From: Xenorhabdus szentirmaii DSM 16338
GTDB taxonomy: Bacteria > Pseudomonadota > Gammaproteobacteria > Enterobacterales > Enterobacteriaceae
Direction: 5' to 3'
Assembly (NCBI RefSeq): GCF_002632585.1
Contig: NZ_NIBV01000002.1
Coordinates: forward strand, 285,013 to 349,012
Length of the DNA stretch: 64,000 nt
Numbering within the stretch: position 1 is the stretch's first letter; each line of letters starts with the position of its first letter. The translations under genes were made by a program, and so were the position numbers. Below, piece after piece: positions 57,698-64,000 of this stretch. Under the pieces are notes generated by a model. That model did no database searches and was not told the DNA's origin. It saw only the letters and a list, made by a program, of their open reading frames with translations.

Positions 57698-57910
57698 TCT
57701 ATTATTTGTGTGCAATAAAATTTGATGGTTGCAACAAGGCGTAATAAGGAACAGATCATAAATCGTTTTAGGCAAAAGCATGTGCCAGTTTTTTTGAGGA
57801 GGGGGGATTAATTGGTATTAAATACTTTTGTTAGTGATACCTTTCTCCGTTTAACACCTGCAATTTCTTTGTCGGCTTCCTGCCCGGATTTCCATTGCAT
57901 AACTGAAATA
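57698..57910. other. Noncoding stretch between efflux promoter and adhesin terminator
   Basis: No supported gene. A 30-codon minus-strand frame exists at 57808-57900 (MQWKSGQEADKEIAG...), but it has no ribosome site and lies directly after a terminator, so it is not called as a gene. Confidence 0.4.
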
Positions 57911-57960
57911 AAAAACGACCCCTTATTGTTGGCAGATGCAATAAAGGGGCCGTTTTTTTA
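57911..57960. terminator. Bidirectional terminator after the inverse autotransporter gene
   Basis: A long stem (CGACCCCTTATTG / CAATAAAGGGGCCG, one mismatch and one bulge at most) is flanked by AAAAAA on the left and TTTTTTT on the right, so it works on both strands. It lies 69 bases after the stop of the adhesin gene at 58029. Confidence 0.9.
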
Positions 57961-58028
57961 ACTTTTATATCATGGTATTGAGCTGATAATAGTATCCGGA
58001 CTCGTATACCTTAATAAAATACAGCCTC

Positions 58029-61000
58029 TCATTTTTTACAACTGACAAAATGATTTGGTGATGTGCCATAATAAAAGAGCTCATTGCCAGTCTCTAGGTT
58101 TTTCCTGTAAAATCTTTTAGCTTGAGCTGAATCTAATTCATAACTGCTGGTTGTATAATAAACGCCCGGCCAACCATACTTATCAGTCATATTTGTTTCC
58201 TGTTCCATTAGATTTCTGGTTTCTTCTATAGTTGCAATGCCATTAGTACAATGCCTTGATATATTGTCCCAATTACCTATTGGATAATCTTCTTTTCCAA
58301 CTGGAGTGCTAACGAGATCTTTTGCTTCACCACTTGCTTTGAGCTCTTCAAATAACTTTGGTCTTTCAAACGTTATCTTCCCGGCAGTCACTGTTTCTGT
58401 CATATGCCCCCAATATTTGGCCAGAGATGTATTCGGGCTGGTAATTACGGTAAAAATAACATCCTGTTTTTGTTCATTCAGTTTATTTCCGTCATCATTC
58501 ACTGTGACCACCAGTTCTGTCCTTGTCCCAATACCATCAGGATCAGTGACCTCGATAATGAGATCCCCTTTTTCATCCGTATGTCCAGTGTAAACATCCC
58601 CGCTGCCGTTACTTTCCAGTGCACCAGTTTCCTTTTCCAATTTTACTGTCACTATTTCCGGAACCTGTTTACGATTCTCGGCTTTCAGATTGATGGTCAC
58701 AGGTACGCCACCTATATCTCTGCCATCTTGTCCTTTCGTATGGATGGTCAGTTTAATGGTTTCACCTTTCTTGGCCATAACAGCATCAGTGCCATCTGCG
58801 TCCACTTCAGCTTTATCGGGTGTTATTTTGAAACTACCCGCGATCCCTTTCATTGTACCATCCGCATTGACTAGCCCACTGTCGACGAGCTGGAGGCTGT
58901 TGATCGTTTCGGGTTGACCATCTTTCTTATTCTCATTTTTTCCCTGTACCGTTAACTCAATGATTTTGCCATAATCTTCTTGCTTTAATGGGTATGAGGG
59001 AACCTTATGAGGCTGTTTGTTAATATCTTGATTTGCTTCTACAAATTGATTCTTGGACGCGACATCCCTTGTGGTTGTTCGTTCTTCACCAACAGCAAAA
59101 GCGCCCCATAAATACCGAGAATTATCTATTGAGTCCCCTTGATTATTGTCAAAAGTATAGGTTGCGATCAGGTGTTTCTGGCCATCCTTCTCCTCTACTG
59201 ACATATTCATGTCTTTGATTATTGGTGCATTTTTGGGGTCCATTACCCTGCCGAACCCATCTCCTGCACCCGACAGGTTTTTACTGTCACCAATATCTCC
59301 GTATTGTTTGCTTGTATTCACCTTTATAGGGGTATTGCTACGTGCCTCACCACGCTTTTTAGGATATACCCGGAGTTCGATGAACTTTTCGAAGTCCTCC
59401 TGTTTGGGGATATAAAGGGGAATATGCCCTGATTTGTCTACGGTGCCTGATGCACCTGCTATTAGCTCTGCTGAGTTTTCATTTGGCTTAGCAGGCTCAT
59501 CTGGCGTACTGCTCAGGCGATACCATTCATACTCAGATTTATCATCCGGAAAGCCTTTATTGGCATCAAAGTGATAAGTGGCCGTTAACTCATGGTCCAT
59601 CACCAAAAAGCCGTTAAGCGTCAGTTTGCTGATAATCGGCATAGCGCTTGGGTTTACGATAGTGCCGTTTTCCTGACCTTTTTCATCTCGTCCGCCACCT
59701 GAGGTATTGTTCGTCGGATCGTCCGGATCTGTGGTGAGAGTACCAATGGCATCCCAACTCTTCTGTTGGAGTCCGTTAACCGGCAGAATGGATACAACAA
59801 TCAGCTTACCAGCCACTTTCTCTGCATCACTTTCTGCCAGACTGATATCCACCTGACCTTTTTGGCCATTCTGGCTGGTCTGGGTAATTTTTTTCCAGTC
59901 TTTGGTATTGACTTCCTTTTCCTCACCTTTTATTTCCCAGGCATAAAGTGATTGATCCCTTGCATCTCCACCATTCGGCTCAAACTTATAGTGAGCCTTC
60001 AGGATCATTGGTAAAGTAAGTTCACCGGTGAGTTCAAGATCGTCAACCTTAGCAGTGGCAGTTGGATCAGAAACCCCACCGCTGCCATTGCCACCGGTAA
60101 TTCTCCCGGGGTTATTCGGATCGTAGACGGCCAGGGCGGTTTCCGGGCCGTTGGCCCGCAGATCGGCACCATTCGCTGCCAATATTGAGACTTCCAATAC
60201 TTTATTGTTGTCACTCTCCTGAATGACGTAGGTTATTGGTTCACCGTTATTAACCCGGCCTTCCCCGTTTTTCTGTGCCAGCTCTATCGGTTCTTTTGCG
60301 CCAGCCGATTTCGCCAGTTCCACCACCCGGGCGGCCGTTGTGCCTTTTTCACCCCAGACATAGAACGAACGGTCAGTGGCATTACTGCCATTGCTTTCAA
60401 ACTTATAGTTTGCTTTCAATGTCTTGCCTATGGTTAGCTCTCCCTCCAGATAATCGATGCTAACACTTGGTGCTTTGTTTTCATCAAACTCCAGTTCAAT
60501 GGGCTGTTGGTTTTTTGTGCCGTCAATGGTCGTGTTCAGCACCCATTTGCCTGTCTTCTTACCGGCGGTGATTTCCACTTCATACACCCCATTGCCGATT
60601 TCTTTCACTTCCCCGATACTCGGGTCTTTGCCTTCTCCCGTTAGGTTGGAGTTATCAGGGATTACTTTGATACTGTCTTTGGCACCTGAGATAGGCTGTC
60701 CTTTTTGATCATTCAATGTAATCTTCAGGATTTTCTTGGTAACGCCATCCGCCGGCAGGGCCTTGCCATCGACTGGCTCAACACCGGGGCTTTCAGGGTT
60801 CAAGATTTCTGCCAATGACTGTCCAAACGTGATGGTTTCCGGTTTTCCTATCTGCTTACCAAACGCTTCCGGCGTTAATTTCCATTTGCCTTTTTTCTCC
60901 CCGGCGGTGACAGTCGCTACATATTTACCACTGCCCGGTGAGGTTTCTTTGAATTCGCCATAATGCGGCATACTGCCTGTGCCATACAGTTCATGGTCAT

Positions 61001-63875
61001 CCGGTAGCAGCTTGATCTCTTTTTCCACGCCGCTGATGGGGCTACCATCTTTGTCGTTCAAATCCACCTCAATCTCCATGGTTTCCCCCGGATTGAGCGG
61101 CCCACCATTTTTGGTTGTAAACGTGGATTTGCCCGGATCAACCAGATCAGCCTTATTGGTGGCGAAGTTGATGGCGGTTTTGTTTTCCAGTGGCTTGCCG
61201 TCTATTTTAGTGGTAATTTCCCACTTGCCAGTTTTATCCCCTGACTTGACTTTCACCTTATATGTGCCACTGCCAGCGGGCTCTTCCCACACTTTGTCGA
61301 TGACCGGTTTGTTTTTCCCGTTCCCGGTCAGCTGGTCACCGTTATCCTCAAACGTAATACTGTCTTTGGCATTCGGGATCGGGCGGCCTTTTTTATCTAC
61401 CAAGTGCAGTGTCATGATGGTGCTGTCTTCATTATCCGCTGTCAGCACGTTCGTTTCCGGCGTAAAGACCGAGCCTTTGGGATCTACTATCTCCGACAGT
61501 GACTCACCAAAGGTTACCTGAGTTGGTTTCAATTCCTTACCATCAACATTTGGGGTGATTTTCAGGGTACCCTTTTTCTTGCCGGCGATAACCTTGGCCT
61601 TGTAAATCCCACTGCCGGCCGGATCTTCTTTGATGCTGGTGACAGTCGGCTCCGGGGCTTGGCCGTACAGATCACTTTTGTCTTCTGTCAACTTGATTTT
61701 GTCTACTGCTCCGGTAATCGGTTTGCCGTCCTTGTCAGTCAGATGGAGGACAATATCTGTCTCGTCACCTTCGTTTTTCAGATTACCATTGTCCGGTTCA
61801 AATTTGGTTTTGTCCGTATCCACCATGTTGGCTAATGAATCCCCGAAATCAATGACAGTCGGGGTCAGTTCATTTCCGTCAACTTTGGGATTGATAGTCC
61901 ATTTGCCATGTTTGGTACCGGCGGTAGCCGTAATTTCATAGATACCACTGCCTTCAGGGACTTCCTTGATTTCCGTGCCCAACACAGGATCTTTGCCGTC
62001 ACCCGTCAGTTTAGATTTATCATCTGTCAGGGTAATGTTGCTTGCCGCGCCGCTGATTGGCTTGCCGTTCTTATCCGTTAATTTCAGGCGGATAACAGTT
62101 TGGGTTTTGCCATCGGCCACCATGGATTTATTGGCCGGCTCAAAACCGGAACCCGTCGAATCGACGGCAGAAGCGATGACCACTATCTGAGCTTCCATTC
62201 TCTCTGAGGCATTTCCTTGTTTGTCATAGGCTACACCAGACAGGCTGTAGGTATTATTGCCTTTCTCATTGTATGGCGGCAGGGTCAGCAGGTAATGCGT
62301 TCCGCCACTGACCGATGAGGCGGCGGCACTTTTGAATAACTCGCCACCTTCACTGCGAGTGGACTGGACGTTCGCGGCTTCCAGTTTACCGCCCCCTGCC
62401 ACCAGATTGGCAGTATCCCAGACAATCTCTTTCAGGCCATTTTTCGTACTGACGCTGACATTCAGGGGAATGATGGCACCACCGCGCCCACTAATCCGGT
62501 TTTCCATCATCAGGCGTATCAGGTTTTTCTTGCGGTATTCCAGCACGATTTGGTTATTACGTTCGACCAGATCATAGCGCCCGCCTTGCAGGGTACGTTT
62601 GAAGGCCACGGCATCAGGATCAATCTGTTTTGACCACGGGGTGCCAATCTCATAATTGAGGCCAAAATTCAGCAGGGTTTCCCCGCCACCGCTGGCACTT
62701 TGGCGGCGATCAAGCCCCAGCTTCACCAGCGGGATAGGGGTGTAATTCATGCCGAGGGTAAAGGCAGCCGGATTTTTCTGTCGCTGTTTTTCACTCAACA
62801 AACCCACTTCATCTCCAAAGTATTGCTCGTAGATGAACTTGCCCCCCAATTGCGGATAGGTTGGTAGATATCCTTCTGCCCGGAGATCAAAACCATTGGC
62901 CGGACGCTCTTCATACTCAGCCAGTTTCTTGCCATCTTTCCAGCCACTGGCACGGAAATAGCCGTTGGCCCCGAATTTAATAAAGTCACGGGCATACTCC
63001 GCACCAATCCCGAAGCGGGTATGGTCCCGGGTAATATCATGATCAAGAAAGGCGTTATAGCCAAACATGCCGCTGTCAAAGAAATGGCGTTGACCCAACC
63101 CGAAATTTGCCGTTGTACGGCTGTCAATGTGGCGTACACCAATTTGGGTAAATGTCAGGTGTTTCTTGGTATCGTACAGTGGCAGCAACATATCAAACTG
63201 GCTGCCGTCCAGCCGCCCGCGATCATCAATATTGGCCTGTATTCTTACGTTACCGTAGCGTTGCAGCCAATTGCGCACGGCCTGATTCGCTTCACCGACG
63301 GCCATCCCTTGCAGCTGGCTCTTGGTATTGTCCACAATGTTGCCACTTTTCAGCATACCGGCGGCACGAGATGCCGCATTGGCTAACCAATGTTCCGTTG
63401 TGCTCGGTTCCGTGTTTTGTTGACCAATAGCTTTTTGATTCATGTTATTTTGATCAATGGCTTCTTGGTGGATGGCATTAGCGGGAATTTCCGCAGCGGA
63501 AGCGTGCTTCTGGTTATCTGCCAACAGCTTGTCAGACACAGAATGTGGAACTTCAATCTCATCGCCGGCACTTAGCGCAGTAAATGGTTTATTGAATGTC
63601 CGCTGTTGATTGAGTTTTTTTAATTCTGTGACCGTCAGGCCATGGCGTTTTGCCACGGTTTTGACACTTTCACCGGCGCTTAATCGGTAAGGGCGAGTTT
63701 GCTTAGTATGCGCAGAAGCCTTCTGGACTTGATGCTCATTGGGAGCCATTGCCACAGCAGGGGTAAACGCTGCTGCCACGGGAAAGGCGACTTGAGCAAA
63801 GATATTCACCCATGCTACCCGTTTGAGGTGGTGACTAGATTTTTCTGCCCACTGCTTGTCTTGTTTTTCTAACAT
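58029..63875 (-). CDS. Intimin/invasin-family inverse autotransporter adhesin
   Basis: 1948-residue surface protein. Order by residue: extended signal region 1-44; LysM peptidoglycan-binding domain 63-110 (YRLSAGESVKTVAKRHGLTV); linker; inverse-autotransporter beta-barrel about 165-450 (WLQRYGNVRIQANIDDRG, GYNAFLDHDITRDHTRFGIGAEY); invasin-like first Ig region 455-570; five Big-type Ig repeats 577-1130; four repeats of another type 1137-1666 with pattern YxFxxNxGxxxDxSxYxW; a Big_1-like domain 1680-1812; and a C-terminal lectin-like domain about 1813-1948 with two cysteines (1876 and 1946), as in intimin/invasin tips. Flanks hold no partner genes. Receptor and role (attachment, autoaggregation, invasion) are unknown. 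The frame is intact. Confidence 0.93.
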   Translation of the reverse strand: MLEKQDKQWAEKSSHHLKRVAWVNIFAQVAFPVAAAFTPAVAMAPNEHQVQKASAHTKQTRPYRLSAGESVKTVAKRHGLTVTELKKLNQQRTFNKPFTALSAGDEIEVPHSVSDKLLADNQKHASAAEIPANAIHQEAIDQNNMNQKAIGQQNTEPSTTEHWLANAASRAAGMLKSGNIVDNTKSQLQGMAVGEANQAVRNWLQRYGNVRIQANIDDRGRLDGSQFDMLLPLYDTKKHLTFTQIGVRHIDSRTTANFGLGQRHFFDSGMFGYNAFLDHDITRDHTRFGIGAEYARDFIKFGANGYFRASGWKDGKKLAEYEERPANGFDLRAEGYLPTYPQLGGKFIYEQYFGDEVGLLSEKQRQKNPAAFTLGMNYTPIPLVKLGLDRRQSASGGGETLLNFGLNYEIGTPWSKQIDPDAVAFKRTLQGGRYDLVERNNQIVLEYRKKNLIRLMMENRISGRGGAIIPLNVSVSTKNGLKEIVWDTANLVAGGGKLEAANVQSTRSEGGELFKSAAASSVSGGTHYLLTLPPYNEKGNNTYSLSGVAYDKQGNASERMEAQIVVIASAVDSTGSGFEPANKSMVADGKTQTVIRLKLTDKNGKPISGAASNITLTDDKSKLTGDGKDPVLGTEIKEVPEGSGIYEITATAGTKHGKWTINPKVDGNELTPTVIDFGDSLANMVDTDKTKFEPDNGNLKNEGDETDIVLHLTDKDGKPITGAVDKIKLTEDKSDLYGQAPEPTVTSIKEDPAGSGIYKAKVIAGKKKGTLKITPNVDGKELKPTQVTFGESLSEIVDPKGSVFTPETNVLTADNEDSTIMTLHLVDKKGRPIPNAKDSITFEDNGDQLTGNGKNKPVIDKVWEEPAGSGTYKVKVKSGDKTGKWEITTKIDGKPLENKTAINFATNKADLVDPGKSTFTTKNGGPLNPGETMEIEVDLNDKDGSPISGVEKEIKLLPDDHELYGTGSMPHYGEFKETSPGSGKYVATVTAGEKKGKWKLTPEAFGKQIGKPETITFGQSLAEILNPESPGVEPVDGKALPADGVTKKILKITLNDQKGQPISGAKDSIKVIPDNSNLTGEGKDPSIGEVKEIGNGVYEVEITAGKKTGKWVLNTTIDGTKNQQPIELEFDENKAPSVSIDYLEGELTIGKTLKANYKFESNGSNATDRSFYVWGEKGTTAARVVELAKSAGAKEPIELAQKNGEGRVNNGEPITYVIQESDNNKVLEVSILAANGADLRANGPETALAVYDPNNPGRITGGNGSGGVSDPTATAKVDDLELTGELTLPMILKAHYKFEPNGGDARDQSLYAWEIKGEEKEVNTKDWKKITQTSQNGQKGQVDISLAESDAEKVAGKLIVVSILPVNGLQQKSWDAIGTLTTDPDDPTNNTSGGGRDEKGQENGTIVNPSAMPIISKLTLNGFLVMDHELTATYHFDANKGFPDDKSEYEWYRLSSTPDEPAKPNENSAELIAGASGTVDKSGHIPLYIPKQEDFEKFIELRVYPKKRGEARSNTPIKVNTSKQYGDIGDSKNLSGAGDGFGRVMDPKNAPIIKDMNMSVEEKDGQKHLIATYTFDNNQGDSIDNSRYLWGAFAVGEERTTTRDVASKNQFVEANQDINKQPHKVPSYPLKQEDYGKIIELTVQGKNENKKDGQPETINSLQLVDSGLVNADGTMKGIAGSFKITPDKAEVDADGTDAVMAKKGETIKLTIHTKGQDGRDIGGVPVTINLKAENRKQVPEIVTVKLEKETGALESNGSGDVYTGHTDEKGDLIIEVTDPDGIGTRTELVVTVNDDGNKLNEQKQDVIFTVITSPNTSLAKYWGHMTETVTAGKITFERPKLFEELKASGEAKDLVSTPVGKEDYPIGNWDNISRHCTNGIATIEETRNLMEQETNMTDKYGWPGVYYTTSSYELDSAQAKRFYRKNLETGNELFYYGTSPNHFVSCKK
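58878..60467 (-). repeat. Four diverged ~110-135-residue repeats in the adhesin
   Basis: Encoded at about residues 1137-1254, 1275-1383, 1411-1520 and 1549-1666. Each opens with a hydrophobic strand, then YKFE.NG...D.SFYVW-type (first), YKFEPNG..RDQSLYAW, YHFDANKG..DDKSEYEW, YTFDNNQG..DNSRYLW, and ends with an ELxVxxxNG-like strand. They resemble repeats seen in ZirS-type and related secreted adhesins (inference). Confidence 0.7.
60486..62147 (-). repeat. Five tandem ~108-residue bacterial Ig-like repeats in the adhesin
   Basis: Encoded at residues 577-687, 690-797, 802-912, 916-1026 and 1029-1130. Shared pattern: FxPxN...ADG...DKxGxPIxGA...L.G.G..P....KE.P.GSGxY.....AGxKxGKW...DG......IxFG.SLA..VDP. 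Repeats are diverged at DNA level, so rapid recombination between them is not obvious. Confidence 0.85.
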
Positions 63876-63906
63876 ATTTATTAACCTTCTGAATCAACAT
63901 AACCCA

Positions 63907-63931
63907 CACCAGATGTCATTTAATTCTGGTG
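63907..63931. promoter_or_regulatory. Inverted repeat in the leader of the adhesin gene
   Basis: Seven-bp arms caccaga / tctggtg with an 11-base spacer lie 32 bases upstream of the adhesin ATG. It could be an operator or a 5'-UTR hairpin; nothing else in 63876-64000 is diagnostic. Confidence 0.45.
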
Positions 63932-64000
63932 GTATTGACTCGTCCCAGAGTAGTGCTGCCATCCCTTTTTAGTTGACAATTAGTACCAAACTGTCAACTT

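Noticed and set aside
57808..57900. 30-codon minus-strand frame between the adhesin terminator and the efflux promoter
   Set aside because: No ribosome site, no recognisable similarity and immediately downstream of a terminator.
60979..61521. 180-codon plus-strand frame over the adhesin repeats
   Set aside because: Shadow frame produced by biased codon use in the Ig repeats; composition (Ser/Leu/Pro-rich) is typical of antisense reading.
58029..63875. CRISPR-like or tandem DNA repeats in the adhesin gene
   Set aside because: Repetition is at protein level; DNA units are long, diverged and coding, with no spacers.

Overview
The window looks like a chromosomal segment of a gamma-proteobacterium of the order Enterobacterales, most likely Xenorhabdus or a close relative in the Morganellaceae. 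This rests on near-full-length similarity of the core genes to E. coli counterparts, on E. coli-like gene order (leuS-lptE-holA-nadD-rsfS-rlmH-mrdA-mrdB-rlpA-dacA-ybeD; gltIJKL; lnt-corC-ybeY-phoL-miaB-ubiF; Gln/Met/Leu tRNA operon; nagE/BAC; glnS; fur-fldA-ybfE), on moderate to high A+T, and on accessory genes (aerobactin, chitobiase, a large inverse autotransporter) typical of host-associated members. Genus assignment is inference; no 16S rRNA gene is present.

Layout. 1-0.75 kb: 3' half of a divergent TrkH/TrkG K+ channel. 0.8-14.9 kb: an apparently self-contained aerobactin iron system. iucA-iucB-iucC-iucD-iutA (biosynthesis and outer-membrane receptor) reads leftward. An MFS exporter, a SIP-family ferric-siderophore reductase and fhuC-fhuD-fhuB read rightward. 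The two arms diverge from a 128-bp region carrying a near-perfect Fur box. 15.0-15.7 kb: a lone TetR regulator preceded by tandem 20-bp operator-like repeats and followed by a 16-bp tandem repeat, next to a break in the usual ybeD-lipB order. 15.8-27.4 kb: the conserved leuS-to-ybeD block (cell elongation, LPS transport, NAD, ribosome and DNA polymerase functions). 27.6-30.8 kb: the glutamate/aspartate ABC importer with a strong internal terminator after gltI. 31.3-38.1 kb: lnt, corC, ybeY, phoL, miaB and, divergently, ubiF. 38.2-38.6 kb: wreckage of a HigBA toxin-antitoxin module. 38.9-39.6 kb: six tRNA genes and their promoter. 39.7-45.4 kb: the N-acetylglucosamine regulon (nagC, nagA, nagB / nagE). 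45.6-50.8 kb: glnS and a periplasmic chitobiase separated by remains of an IS30-family transposase. 50.9-52.7 kb: fur (with a candidate uof leader ORF), fldA, ybfE. 52.8-57.6 kb: an RND efflux operon with its own TetR gene last. 58.0-63.9 kb: a 1948-residue intimin/invasin-type inverse autotransporter with LysM, beta-barrel, five Big-type Ig repeats, four repeats of another type and a lectin-like tip.

How the parts connect. Iron: Fur is encoded in the same window as an obvious Fur target (the aerobactin locus). Export, receptor uptake, inner-membrane import and reductive release of the same siderophore are co-located. Chitin: chitobiase releases GlcNAc, which NagE phosphorylates and imports, NagA/NagB convert to fructose-6-phosphate, and NagC senses. 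Accessory material is concentrated at the places where E. coli gene order is broken (right of ybeD, right of ubiF, right of glnS, left of ybfE's usual neighbours), and those junctions carry repeats or dead mobile/toxin genes. I did not find a clearly undescribed biological system. The most unusual items are the consolidated aerobactin regulon, the repeat-marked junctions and the modular adhesin.
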